From contig JAEWFU010000053.1 in NCBI GenBank assembly GCA_023388675.1, positions 1 through 8,842 of the forward strand: 8,842 bases of DNA, read 5' to 3'. This document shows, piece by piece, positions 1 through 5,915 of the stretch (position 1 is the first letter of the stretch; each line of letters begins with the position of its first letter). This DNA comes from Pseudomonadota bacterium. GTDB taxonomy: Bacteria; Pseudomonadota; Alphaproteobacteria; Rhizobiales; Rhizobiaceae. The notes under the pieces were generated by a model. That model was given only the letters and a program-made list of their open reading frames with translations, did not search any database and was not told the origin of the DNA. The position numbers and the translations under genes are program-made.

Positions 1-1002
1 CGCGGCGAGGACGTCGAGCAGACGCTGCGTCCGCAGTCGCTCGACGAATTCGTCGGCCAGGCGGCGGCCCGCGCCAACCTGAAAGTCTTCATCGAAGCCG
101 CCAAGAATCGCGGCGAGGCGCTTGATCACGTGCTGTTCGTCGGCCCGCCGGGCCTCGGCAAGACCACGCTGGCGCAGATCATGGCTCGCGAACTGGGCGT
201 CAACTTCCGCTCGACCTCCGGCCCGGTCATCGCGAAGGCGGGCGATCTCGCGGCGCTGCTGACCAATCTGGAGGACCGCGACGTCCTGTTCATCGACGAG
301 ATCCACCGCCTCAACCCGGCGGTGGAGGAAATCCTCTATCCCGCGATGGAGGACTTCCAGCTCGATCTCATCATCGGCGAGGGGCCGGCGGCGCGTTCGG
401 TGAAGATCGATCTCGCACGCTTCACGCTGGTGGCGGCCACCACCCGCCTGGGGCTCATCACCAATCCGCTGCGCGACCGGTTCGGCATTCCGGTCAGGCT
501 CGACTTCTACACCGTCGATGAACTGGAACTCATCGTGCGGCGTGGGGCTCGCATCCTGTCCTTGGCGATGAACGACGATGGCGCGACCGAGATCGCGCGG
601 CGCGCGCGTGGCACCCCGCGTATCGCCGGCCGGCTGCTGCGGCGCGTGCGGGATTTCGCATCCGTCGCCGGCGCGGAGATCGTCGACCGCAAGGTGGCCG
701 ACACAGCGCTGTCGCGGCTCGAGGTTGACGCGCTCGGCCTCGACAATCTCGACCGCCGCTATCTCGGCATGATCGCCCGCAATTTTGGCGGCGGGCCGGT
801 CGGCATCGAAACGATCGCGGCCGGCCTTTCCGAGCCGCGCGACGCGATCGAGGACATCATCGAGCCCTACTTGATCCAGCAGGGGTTCATCCAGCGCACA
901 CCGCGCGGCCGCGTGCTGACCGCCAATGCCTGGCGCCATCTCGGCCTCGACGCGCCCGCCAACCTCGCCCAGCAGCAGATCAAACTGTTCCAGGAAGAAT
1001 GA
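1..1002 (+). CDS. ruvB: Holliday junction branch-migration helicase RuvB (5' end missing)
   Basis: RuvB is the hexameric AAA+ motor that works with RuvA to drive branch migration of Holliday junctions in recombinational repair. The frame is open from base 1, giving 333 codons before the TGA at 1000-1002. The family is about 345 residues, so only some 12 N-terminal residues should lie upstream. Visible motifs: Walker A GPPGLGKT (142-165), Walker B/DEIH (295-306), sensor I AATTR (433-447), and NPLRDRFG with the arginine finger (463-486). The last 80 or so codons form the C-terminal winged-helix DNA-binding domain ([20 protein letters not shown]). The GTG at 130 lies inside the ATPase core and is not the start. 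ruvA is expected just upstream. The stop overlaps the ybgC start, which implies cotranscription. Identification is secure. Confidence 0.98.
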   Translation, partial: RGEDVEQTLRPQSLDEFVGQAAARANLKVFIEAAKNRGEALDHVLFVGPPGLGKTTLAQIMARELGVNFRSTSGPVIAKAGDLAALLTNLEDRDVLFIDEIHRLNPAVEEILYPAMEDFQLDLIIGEGPAARSVKIDLARFTLVAATTRLGLITNPLRDRFGIPVRLDFYTVDELELIVRRGARILSLAMNDDGATEIARRARGTPRIAGRLLRRVRDFASVAGAEIVDRKVADTALSRLEVDALGLDNLDRRYLGMIARNFGGGPVGIETIAAGLSEPRDAIEDIIEPYLIQQGFIQRTPRGRVLTANAWRHLGLDAPANLAQQQIKLFQEE

Positions 1003-1457
1003 GCGCCAACGAAACGATACCCGCCGGGCTCTCCGGCGAACTGACCGACTACGGGCATCGCCTCGTCGCGCGGGTCTATTACGCCGACACCGATTTCTCC
1101 GGCGTCGTCTATCATGCCCGCTATCTGGAATTCTTCGAGCGCGGCCGTTCGGATTTCCTGCGTCTTGCCGGCGTGCATCACACCGAACTTGCCGACGGCA
1201 AGCATGGCGAGAAACTCGTCTGGGTGGTCAGGCGGATGGAAATCGATTTCCGCGCCCCTGCCCGCATCGACGATATCCTGACCGTCGAGACCCGCACCGA
1301 AAAGGTATCCGGCGCGCGCATCTTCATGGCGCAGCAACTCAGGCGCGGTGACGAGTTGCTGGTCGAGGCAAAGGTCGAGGCCGCGATCATCTCCGAAAGC
1401 GGCCGGCCGCGCAGGTTCCCCAGGGAATGGATCGCCGCGTTCATGCCGCGCGGCTGA
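999..1457 (+). CDS. ybgC: Acyl-CoA thioesterase YbgC (Tol-Pal-associated, hotdog fold)
   Basis: This is a 152-residue member of the 4-hydroxybenzoyl-CoA thioesterase/YbgC family, cytoplasmic enzymes that hydrolyse acyl-CoA thioesters. The family usually sits next to tol-pal and has been linked to phospholipid metabolism. The signature [20 protein letters not shown] lies at residues 27-46. Asp32 aligns with the catalytic Asp of the E. coli enzyme, and His39 with its conserved His. The middle ([17 protein letters not shown]) matches the second conserved strand region. The N-terminus has about 14 residues more than E. coli YbgC. The start ATG at 999 overlaps the ruvB TGA as ATGA, with AGGA at 992-995 inside the ruvB tail, so translational coupling is likely. 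The position between ruvB and tolQ is typical of this order. The in vivo substrate cannot be told from sequence. Confidence 0.94.
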   Translation: MSANETIPAGLSGELTDYGHRLVARVYYADTDFSGVVYHARYLEFFERGRSDFLRLAGVHHTELADGKHGEKLVWVVRRMEIDFRAPARIDDILTVETRTEKVSGARIFMAQQLRRGDELLVEAKVEAAIISESGRPRRFPREWIAAFMPRG

Positions 1458-1460
1458 GAT

Positions 1461-1467
1461 GGGAAGG
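1461..1467 (+). promoter_or_regulatory. Ribosome binding site that sets the start of the NTF2-like gene
   Basis: GGGAAGG lies 4 nt before the ATG at 1472. It favours that start over the in-frame ATG at 1427, which is inside ybgC and has no comparable purine tract. Confidence 0.6.
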
Positions 1468-1471
1468 TGCC

Positions 1472-1831
1472 ATGACAGCCATCCAGCGCAGCGGAGATTG
1501 CGGCAACTCTCCGAAGAACGCTTTTATTCAGGAGATTGCGATCGCGCTCGAGTCTGGCGTCTGTCCTGAAAACGCCTTCGCGGACAACATCCAATGGTTT
1601 CGCGGTGCAGCGCCAACATTGGATGGACGAGCATCCGTGATCGCGGCGATTGGTTCTGTCGCGGCTCCTGCGTCAATCACTATCGAGCATGCAATTTCGC
1701 ACGGCAAGGTAGGCGCGGCCAACGGAGAGGTCCGTCTTGCCGACGGACGTGTCCGGCATTTCAGCCATTTTTTCGAGTTCACCTCGGCAAAGGCCAATCT
1801 GGTCTCACTCATCAAGTCCTACCTGGCCTGA
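1472..1831 (+). CDS. Small NTF2/SnoaL-like domain protein, function unknown
   Basis: This is a 119-residue soluble protein with no signal peptide or membrane segment. The N-terminal stretch CGNSPKNAFIQEIAIALESG (residues 10-29), the following NIQWFRG, and the DGRASVIAAI, ITIEHAISHGKVGAANGEV and HFFEF segments read like the short NTF2-like (SnoaL-type) cone-fold family I recall from rhizobia. There it often has the pattern of CGNSPKN helix, IxW strand, GR helix and HGK/NG strand. No catalytic assignment is possible, because such folds serve as isomerases, hydrolases or binding proteins. It starts 14 nt after the ybgC stop, so it probably sits at the end of the ruvB-ybgC transcript. By hand count it is about 57% GC, against about 65% in four sampled lines of ybgC, and it uses more codons such as GGA, TCT, TTG and CGA. 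It may be a later insertion. The gene is likely real, and the family call is moderate. Confidence 0.72.
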   Translation: MTAIQRSGDCGNSPKNAFIQEIAIALESGVCPENAFADNIQWFRGAAPTLDGRASVIAAIGSVAAPASITIEHAISHGKVGAANGEVRLADGRVRHFSHFFEFTSAKANLVSLIKSYLA

Positions 1832-1854
1832 CACGACCGACGAGCCGAGAGCCA

Positions 1855-1870
1855 CTAACGCATCCTTAAC
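1855..1870 (+). promoter_or_regulatory. Candidate CtrA box upstream of tolQ
   Basis: CTAAcgcatccTTAAC fits the alphaproteobacterial CtrA consensus TTAA-N7-TTAAC with one mismatch (C for T at the first base). A further TTAAC follows at 1872-1876, giving a TTAACC/TTAACG direct repeat. The site is about 195 nt before the tolQ ATG. It is a sequence match only; binding is not shown. Confidence 0.4.
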
Positions 1871-1906
1871 CTTAACGGTCCATCAAGATCGTGGTGAACA
1901 TCGCGT

Positions 1907-1911
1907 GAATC
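1907..1911. promoter_or_regulatory. GANTC (CcrM-type) site in tolQ leader
   Basis: GAATC matches the CcrM adenine-methylation target. With the GATTC at 2061-2065 it is one of two such sites in this leader. Confidence 0.4.
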
Positions 1912-1934
1912 CGGCACGCCTTCGTTTCACCAAA

Positions 1935-1955
1935 TTTGGCCCGGAAAAGGCCGAA
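1935..1955 (+). other. Stem-loop in tolQ leader
   Basis: TTTGGCC (1935-1941) can pair with GGCCGAA (1949-1955), including one G-U pair, around a 7-nt loop. No T-run follows, so it does not look like an intrinsic terminator for the upstream gene. Confidence 0.3.
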
Positions 1956-2017
1956 ACCGCGCATTGAGGGCGAGTTCGGACTGACGACGGACCGAAGTCG
2001 ATAGGGAATGATGCGCA

Positions 2018-2041
2018 CGGGCAACCGCTGGCGAATGCCCG
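2018..2041 (+). other. Stem-loop just upstream of the tolQ ribosome binding site
   Basis: CGGGCA (2018-2023) pairs with TGCCCG (2036-2041) around a 12-nt loop, ending 16 nt before the tolQ TAAGGA. It could affect access to the leader, but six base pairs in GC-rich DNA may be chance. Confidence 0.25.
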
Positions 2042-2056
2042 ACACTCTTTAGGGAC

Positions 2057-2065
2057 TAAGGATTC
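2057..2065 (+). promoter_or_regulatory. tolQ ribosome binding site overlapping a GANTC site
   Basis: TAAGGA (2057-2062) is followed by TTC and then the ATG at 2066, a spacing of only 3 nt. A second in-frame ATG at 2075 would have 12 nt. A further purine tract AGGGA at 2051-2055 gives 10 nt to the first ATG. Bases 2061-2065 (GATTC) form a GANTC motif. Confidence 0.5.
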
Positions 2066-2782
2066 ATGGAACAAATGGCTCTTGCCGCGCCCGGCGGCGA
2101 CCACTCCATATGGGCCCTGTTCATGCAGGCCGGCTGGGTTGTCAAGCTGGTGATGATCGGCCTTCTCGCAGCCTCGGTCTGGACCTGGGCGATCATTGTC
2201 GACAAGCTGCTCGCCTATGGCCGCATGCGCGCCTCGCTGAGCCGTTTCGAGGAAGTTTTCTGGTCCGGACAGTCGCTGGAAGACCTCTACCGTTCGCTTT
2301 CGGAGCGCAAGACGACCGGCATGGGCTCGATCTTCGTCGCCGCAATGCGTGAATGGAAGAAGAGCTTCGAAAAAGGCGTCAAGTCGCCGCTCAGCCTGCA
2401 GACCCGCATCGACAAGGCGATGGACCTCGCACTGACGCGCGAGATGGAGCGGCTTGAGGGGCGACTCGGCTTTCTCGCCTCAGTGGGCTCGGCCGCACCC
2501 TTCATCGGACTGTTCGGCACCGTTGTGGGCATCATGACCTCCTTCCAGGCCATCGCCGGCTCCGGCGCCACCAATCTCGCCGTCGTCGCACCCGGCATCG
2601 CCGAAGCTCTTCTGGCTACGGCCCTTGGCCTGCTGGCGGCTATTCCCGCGACCATCGCCTACAACAAACTGTCGTCCGACGCAGGCAAGATCGGGCTGCG
2701 GATGGAAGGCTTCGCCGACGAGTTCTCGGCCATACTGTCGCGGCAAATCGATGAAAAGGTCGTCACGCGGGCGGCGGCTTAG
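2066..2782 (+). CDS. tolQ: Tol-Pal proton channel subunit TolQ
   Basis: TolQ is the pentameric inner-membrane stator of the TolQR motor, a relative of ExbB and MotA, which uses the proton gradient to energise TolA. The 238-residue length suits the family. Three membrane segments are visible: about 24-45, 137-160 and 172-198. The large cytoplasmic loop between the first two includes the basic WKKSFEKGVKSP stretch. The channel-lining motifs are intact: GLFGTVVGIM (148-157), with Thr152 aligning with E. coli Thr145, and APGIAEALLATALGLLAAIP (175-194), with Thr185 aligning with Thr178. There are no cysteines. The ATG at 2066 agrees with rhizobial TolQ N-termini. tolR follows after 11 nt with its AGGAG overlapping the tolQ stop, so the genes are coupled. 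Regulation may come from the 234-nt leader with its candidate CtrA box. Confidence 0.97.
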   Translation: MEQMALAAPGGDHSIWALFMQAGWVVKLVMIGLLAASVWTWAIIVDKLLAYGRMRASLSRFEEVFWSGQSLEDLYRSLSERKTTGMGSIFVAAMREWKKSFEKGVKSPLSLQTRIDKAMDLALTREMERLEGRLGFLASVGSAAPFIGLFGTVVGIMTSFQAIAGSGATNLAVVAPGIAEALLATALGLLAAIPATIAYNKLSSDAGKIGLRMEGFADEFSAILSRQIDEKVVTRAAA

Positions 2783-2793
2783 GAGCGGGTTCC

Positions 2794-3249
2794 ATGGGAA
2801 TGTCAATCGGCCAGACCGGTGGACGCGGTGGGCGCGGCCACAGACGACGCGGCAGGCACCACGCGCTGGTATCGGAAATCAACGTCACGCCCTTCGTGGA
2901 CGTGATGCTGGTGCTGCTCATCATCTTCATGGTCGCAGCACCCCTGCTCACTGTCGGCGTGCCCATCGAACTGCCCGAAACGCAGGCCCGCGCTCTCAAT
3001 GCAGAAACGCAGCCCATCACGGTCTCGGTCAATCGGGAAGGTCAGATATTCCTTCAGGAGACCGAGATCGCCATCGACGAGATCGTGCCCAAGCTGCAGG
3101 CCATTTCGCAGACGGGTTACGAGGAACGCATATTCGTGCGCGGCGACCGCGATGCCGACTATGGCACCGTCATGCGTGTCATGGCGCGCATCTCATCGGC
3201 GGGTTACCGCAACCTGGGCCTCGTGACGCTGCAGGAACAGGATAGCTGA
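2794..3249 (+). CDS. tolR: Tol-Pal proton channel subunit TolR
   Basis: TolR is the ExbD-like partner whose single helix pair sits inside the TolQ pentamer and whose periplasmic domain can bind peptidoglycan. The protein has 151 residues: a short basic cytoplasmic tail rich in Gly/Arg/His (9-23), then SEINVTPFVDVMLVLLIIFM (27-46) with the essential proton-carrying Asp36 (E. coli Asp23), and a periplasmic domain from about 53 onward ending in an amphipathic segment (YGTVMRVMARISSAGY). There are no cysteines. AGGAG at 2781-2785 lies 8 nt before the ATG and overlaps the tolQ TAG, so translation is coupled. An in-frame ATG at 2800 is a minor alternative start. tolA begins 5 nt after the stop. Identification is secure. 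Confidence 0.97.
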   Translation: MGMSIGQTGGRGGRGHRRRGRHHALVSEINVTPFVDVMLVLLIIFMVAAPLLTVGVPIELPETQARALNAETQPITVSVNREGQIFLQETEIAIDEIVPKLQAISQTGYEERIFVRGDRDADYGTVMRVMARISSAGYRNLGLVTLQEQDS

Positions 3250-3254
3250 AAGGC

Positions 3255-4310
3255 ATGAAGGCCGGGCTGACGACATCGTTGGTGCTGCATACGGTCGTGC
3301 TGGGCTTCGGGCTCTTCACGCTGTCGTCGCCGCGTCCGATGGAAGTTGCCGACGTCGAGTCCTTCCCGGTCGACATCGTTCCCATGGCCGAGTTCGCGCA
3401 AAGCGTACAGGGCGAACGCGAGGCGCCTGCGGCCGAACGGCCCGCGCCGACGCCAACCACCCGTACCGATGTGGTCGAGGATGCGCAGCGCGTGGGCGAC
3501 AACACCGTCGACACAACCGCTCCGCCGACACCCGACCCTCGGCCGCGCCCGGTCGAGACGGCCGAGGCACCTCCTCCCGCACCAACCCCGCCGACGCCCG
3601 CGCCGGAGCCGGCACCCGAACCCGAACCGCAGGCCGAACCGGAGCGCCCGGAGCCGGTGCCCACCACCGAGGTCGCGCCCGAACCGCGCCCGCAGCAGGA
3701 AGTGGCGCCTGACCCGGTACCGGAAACCGAGGTGGCCGAGGCCCCCGAGGCCGAAAGCGTGAGCCTGCCCACGAGCGCGCCCGCCCCGCAATCGCGACCG
3801 CAGCCGCCGCAGGCGCAGACCGCGCGCACCCCGGAGCGCCGCGAACCCGAGCGCCAGAGGGAGCAGCGCCAGCAGCCAGCAGCCAGCGAGCGCGACTCCG
3901 AAAACCTCGAGGATCAGGTCGCCGCTCTTCTCAATCGCGACCGCGCATCCGGCGGCGGCGCGCAGCGCTCGAATGAACAGGCAGCGCTTGGCGGCCGTGA
4001 AACCACCGGCGCACAGCTCACCCAGACCGAGCGCGATGCGATCATCGCACAACTGCGCAGTTGCTGGAACGTGCCGGTCGGAGCGGAAGGCTCGTCCGAC
4101 CTGCAGACCACGGTCCGGTTCCGTCTCGACCCGTCGGGCACTCTCGAGGGAAGTCCCGTCATCGAAAAGGCGAGCGGCAACCGGCAGTTCGACGAAAGCA
4201 CCACCCGGGCCATCCGCATCTGCAGCCAGCGCGGCTTCCAGCTTCCCAGTGACAAATACAACACCTGGTCGGAAGTCGTGGTGAACTTCGACCCGCGTGA
4301 CATGTTCTGA
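3255..4310 (+). CDS. tolA: Tol-Pal periplasm-spanning protein TolA
   Basis: TolA is anchored in the inner membrane, is energised by TolQR, and reaches across the periplasm to TolB/Pal at the outer membrane. The 351 residues fall into parts. One N-terminal membrane anchor (about 5-25) includes the [14 protein letters not shown] segment with the His that is typical of TolA/TonB anchors. Next is a conserved rhizobial stretch ([15 protein letters not shown]). A Pro/Glu-rich stalk (about 90-160) is followed by a charged Arg/Gln/Glu segment (about 192-230). The C-terminal TonB/TolA-type domain (about 253-351) has [17 protein letters not shown]. Its only two cysteines, Cys270 and Cys323, lie in this domain and may form a disulfide. 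The stalk differs from the Ala/Lys-rich helix of E. coli TolA. The ribosome binding site (GAAAGG, 3248-3253) is unusually close to the ATG, so tolA translation probably depends on ribosomes leaving tolR 5 nt upstream. Confidence 0.94.
   Translation: MKAGLTTSLVLHTVVLGFGLFTLSSPRPMEVADVESFPVDIVPMAEFAQSVQGEREAPAAERPAPTPTTRTDVVEDAQRVGDNTVDTTAPPTPDPRPRPVETAEAPPPAPTPPTPAPEPAPEPEPQAEPERPEPVPTTEVAPEPRPQQEVAPDPVPETEVAEAPEAESVSLPTSAPAPQSRPQPPQAQTARTPERREPERQREQRQQPAASERDSENLEDQVAALLNRDRASGGGAQRSNEQAALGGRETTGAQLTQTERDAIIAQLRSCWNVPVGAEGSSDLQTTVRFRLDPSGTLEGSPVIEKASGNRQFDESTTRAIRICSQRGFQLPSDKYNTWSEVVVNFDPRDMF
3522..3740 (+). repeat. Low-complexity Pro/Glu-coding tract inside tolA
   Basis: This stretch encodes imperfect Pro-Glu, Pro-Thr and Pro-Arg units (for example [15 protein letters not shown]). 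It is rich in CCG, CCC and GAA/GAG codons. It is a coding low-complexity region that is likely to vary in length between relatives. It is not a mobile or regulatory repeat. Confidence 0.6.
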
Positions 4311-4315
4311 CCCGA

Positions 4316-4372
4316 ATGGAACGCCATCACACCGGCATGAGCCCTATCGGACCCATGAGGCCAAGCGAATGA
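4316..4372 (+). CDS. Possible 18-codon mini-ORF bridging tolA and tolB
   Basis: An ATG 5 nt after the tolA stop opens 18 codons ending in a TGA at 4370-4372, which overlaps the tolB ATG at 4369 as ATGA. No Shine-Dalgarno sequence precedes it, so any translation would be by reinitiation after tolA. It would fill the only sizeable gap inside tolQRAB and could couple tolB to tolA. It is short enough to be chance. The peptide (start MERHHTGM) resembles nothing I know. Confidence 0.2.
   Translation: MERHHTGMSPIGPMRPSE
4356..4360 (+). promoter_or_regulatory. tolB ribosome binding site deciding the start
   Basis: TGAGG lies 8 nt before the ATG at 4369 and 11 nt before the second ATG at 4372. It supports a start directly at the signal peptide rather than at 4297 inside tolA. 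Confidence 0.6.
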
Positions 4373-5685
4373 TGAAATCCCTGACAACCTTCTTCAAGAT
4401 CGGAATGCTGGCAGCCGGCCTGGCGCTTGCCGCTTCGCAGCCCGCGCGCGCCGTACTCGAGATCGACATCACGCAAGGCGTGGTCGAACCCCTGCCGATC
4501 GCCATCACCGATTTCGTGTCGTCGGATGCCATCGGGCAGGAGATCTCGGCCGTCATCACTGCCGATTTGAAGCGCTCCGGCCTGTTCGCTCCCATCGACA
4601 AGGCCGCCTTCATCGAAAATGTGTCCAACCCGGATGCCGCGCCTCGCTTCGACGACTGGAAGGTCATCAATGCACAGGCGATCGTCACCGGACGCGTGAC
4701 CAAGGAAGCCGACGGCAGACTGCGCGCGGAATTCCGCCTGTGGGACACGTTTGCCGGACAGCAGCTCGTTGGCGAGCAGTTCTTCGCCAATCCGACGAAC
4801 TGGCGGCGTGTGGCCCACATCATCGCCGATGCGATCTATGAGCGCCTGACCGGCGAGAAAGGCTATTTCGACACGCGTGTCGTCTACGTCGAGGAAACCG
4901 GTCCCAAGAACCAGCGCGTCAAGCGCCTGGCGATCATGGATCAGGACGGCGCCAATCAGCGTGCCCTCTCCGACGGCAGGTCGATCGTCCTGACACCGCG
5001 TTTCTCGCCGAACCGGCAGGAAATAACCTACATGTCCTACGAGAGCGGTCAGCCGCAGGTCTATCTGCTGCAGATCGAGACGGGACAGCGCGAGCTCGTC
5101 GGCAACTTCCCCGGCATGACCTTCGCGCCGCGCTTCTCACCGGATGGGCAGAAGGTGATCATGAGCCTGCTGCGCGACGACGGCAATTCGAACATCTACA
5201 CGATGGATCTGCGCAGCCGCACCACCACGCGCCTGACCAGCTCCAACTCGATCGACACCTCGCCATCCTATTCGCCGGACGGCAACCGGGTCGTCTTTAC
5301 CTCCGATCGCGGCGGCCGCCCACACATCTACGTGATGGGTGCGGATGGCTCGAACCCGCAGCGTATCTCCTTCGGCGACGGGACCTACTCGACGCCGGTG
5401 TGGTCGCCGCGCGGCGACCTTGTCGCCTTCACCAAGCAGACGGGCGGTGAGTTCCAGATCGGCGTCATGCGTATCGACGGCTCCGGCGAACGCATTCTGT
5501 CTTCGGGATTTCTTCAGGAAGGGCCGACCTGGGCGCCCAACGGCCGTGTCCTCATGTTCTTCCGTGAAGCCGCGGGAGGCGGTGGGCCGCGCCTGTTCTC
5601 GATCGACCTGACCGGACGAAACGAGCAGTCGATCCCAACCCCGAACTTCGCCTCCGACCCCGCCTGGTCGCCGCTGCTTGACTAG
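4369..5685 (+). CDS. tolB: Tol-Pal periplasmic beta-propeller protein TolB
   Basis: TolB is the periplasmic component that alternates between binding Pal and TolA. The 438 residues begin with a Sec signal peptide: [12 protein letters not shown], then a hydrophobic core, then ASQPARA, with cleavage expected after Ala28. The mature N-terminal strand is VLEIDITQG, followed by an alpha/beta domain to about residue 170. A beta-propeller of WD40/PD40-type blades follows. Repeated [42 protein letters not shown] motifs recur through the C-terminal half. There are no cysteines. The longer reading from 4297 would add 24 residues without signal character ahead of the signal peptide and overlap tolA, so 4369 (or the adjacent ATG at 4372) is chosen. 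It ends with TAG overlapping GGAG, which in turn precedes a possible mini-ORF. Confidence 0.96.
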   Translation: MMKSLTTFFKIGMLAAGLALAASQPARAVLEIDITQGVVEPLPIAITDFVSSDAIGQEISAVITADLKRSGLFAPIDKAAFIENVSNPDAAPRFDDWKVINAQAIVTGRVTKEADGRLRAEFRLWDTFAGQQLVGEQFFANPTNWRRVAHIIADAIYERLTGEKGYFDTRVVYVEETGPKNQRVKRLAIMDQDGANQRALSDGRSIVLTPRFSPNRQEITYMSYESGQPQVYLLQIETGQRELVGNFPGMTFAPRFSPDGQKVIMSLLRDDGNSNIYTMDLRSRTTTRLTSSNSIDTSPSYSPDGNRVVFTSDRGGRPHIYVMGADGSNPQRISFGDGTYSTPVWSPRGDLVAFTKQTGGEFQIGVMRIDGSGERILSSGFLQEGPTWAPNGRVLMFFREAAGGGGPRLFSIDLTGRNEQSIPTPNFASDPAWSPLLD

Positions 5686-5693
5686 GAGACAAG

Positions 5694-5762
5694 ATGGAAC
5701 GGAAGGCGGTTTCTGGCCGCCCTCCCGTCAAAACGCCGCGTTTCCGCCGCATTTCGGCCTAG
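5694..5762 (+). CDS. Possible 22-residue basic peptide between tolB and pal
   Basis: Right after tolB, GGAG (5685-5688, overlapping the tolB stop) lies 5 nt before an ATG that opens 22 codons ending in TAG at 5760-5762. The peptide begins MERKAVSGRPP and has seven Arg/Lys against one Glu, with no hydrophobic segment. The Shine-Dalgarno is as good as those of the tol genes. It may be a small protein, a leader peptide for pal, or chance. A GC-rich stem-loop overlaps it and offers another explanation for the sequence. The family is not recognised. Confidence 0.28.
   Translation: MERKAVSGRPPVKTPRFRRISA
5701..5725 (+). other. Stem-loop downstream of tolB
   Basis: GGAaGGCGG (5701-5709) can pair with CCGCCcTCC (5717-5725), with one A-C mismatch and a 7-nt loop. 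A second small hairpin, AAACG/CGTTT (5731-5743), follows. There is no T-run after either, so it is not a classical terminator. It could protect or attenuate the tolB transcript end. Confidence 0.35.
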
Positions 5763-5794
5763 TGTGCGCGCCAAAGCTGACGAGTTGACAGCCT

Positions 5795-5799
5795 GAATC
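5795..5799. promoter_or_regulatory. GANTC (CcrM-type) site upstream of pal
   Basis: GAATC lies 21 bp before the first candidate CtrA box of the pal control region. A perfect TTGACA at 5785-5790 lies just upstream but has no convincing -10 element at the usual distance. Confidence 0.35.
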
Positions 5800-5819
5800 G
5801 ACGTGTCCCGGACGGGCTA

Positions 5820-5835
5820 TTAGGACATCGTTAAC
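5820..5835 (+). promoter_or_regulatory. Candidate CtrA box 1 upstream of pal
   Basis: TTAGgacatcgTTAAC matches TTAA-N7-TTAAC with one mismatch (G for A at the fourth base). It is the upstream member of a tandem pair 24 bp apart. Confidence 0.42.
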
Positions 5836-5843
5836 CCTGTTTG

Positions 5844-5859
5844 TTGAGCGCAAGTTAAC
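5844..5859 (+). promoter_or_regulatory. Candidate CtrA box 2 upstream of pal
   Basis: TTGAgcgcaagTTAAC matches TTAA-N7-TTAAC with one mismatch (G for A at the third base). Its centre is about 64 nt before the pal ATG. If it overlaps a -35 region, as in activated CtrA promoters, transcription would start near 5885-5890 and leave a short leader. No clear -10 hexamer is visible. Confidence 0.42.
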
Positions 5860-5902
5860 CGCGACATGGTTACTGGACGTTCACCACATTCGATAAATTG
5901 CG

Positions 5903-5908
5903 AAGGAG
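5903..5908 (+). promoter_or_regulatory. pal ribosome binding site
   Basis: AAGGAG with 7 nt to the ATG at 5916 is a near-ideal Shine-Dalgarno. It rules out the in-frame TTG at 5898, which lies upstream of it. Confidence 0.8.
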
Positions 5909-5915
5909 AGGCGGC

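Noticed and set aside
130..132. GTG as the start of ruvB
   Set aside because: It lies six codons before Walker A. The frame is open to base 1 and encodes the conserved RuvB N-terminal region, so the gene is simply cut by the window edge.
1935..1955. Stem-loop as terminator of the NTF2-like gene
   Set aside because: The stem is short and is followed by GC-rich sequence without a T-run.
1883..2104. 73-codon minus-strand ORF over the tolQ leader
   Set aside because: It has no recognisable domain and runs into the tolQ coding start. The composition is ordinary, and nothing supports it over the leader interpretation.
3522..3740. Repeats in tolA as a CRISPR or mobile repeat
   Set aside because: The units are irregular, in frame, and explained by the Pro/Glu-rich stalk.
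3204..4052. 282-codon antisense frame opposite tolA
   Set aside because: Its product is a low-complexity Gly/Arg/Leu-rich string that mirrors the Pro/Glu codons of tolA. TolA is recognised on the + strand, and this is a GC-bias shadow.
4297..4368. Upstream tolB start overlapping tolA
   Set aside because: It would put 24 polar residues ahead of an intact signal peptide. TGAGG correctly spaced before 4369 supports the later start.
5785..5790. Perfect TTGACA as the pal promoter -35
   Set aside because: No acceptable -10 hexamer lies 16-18 nt downstream. The nearest AT-rich hexamer is about 26 nt away. It is kept only as a note beside the CtrA boxes.
5898..5900. TTG start for pal
   Set aside because: The AAGGAG at 5903-5908 is downstream of it and perfectly spaced for the ATG at 5916.
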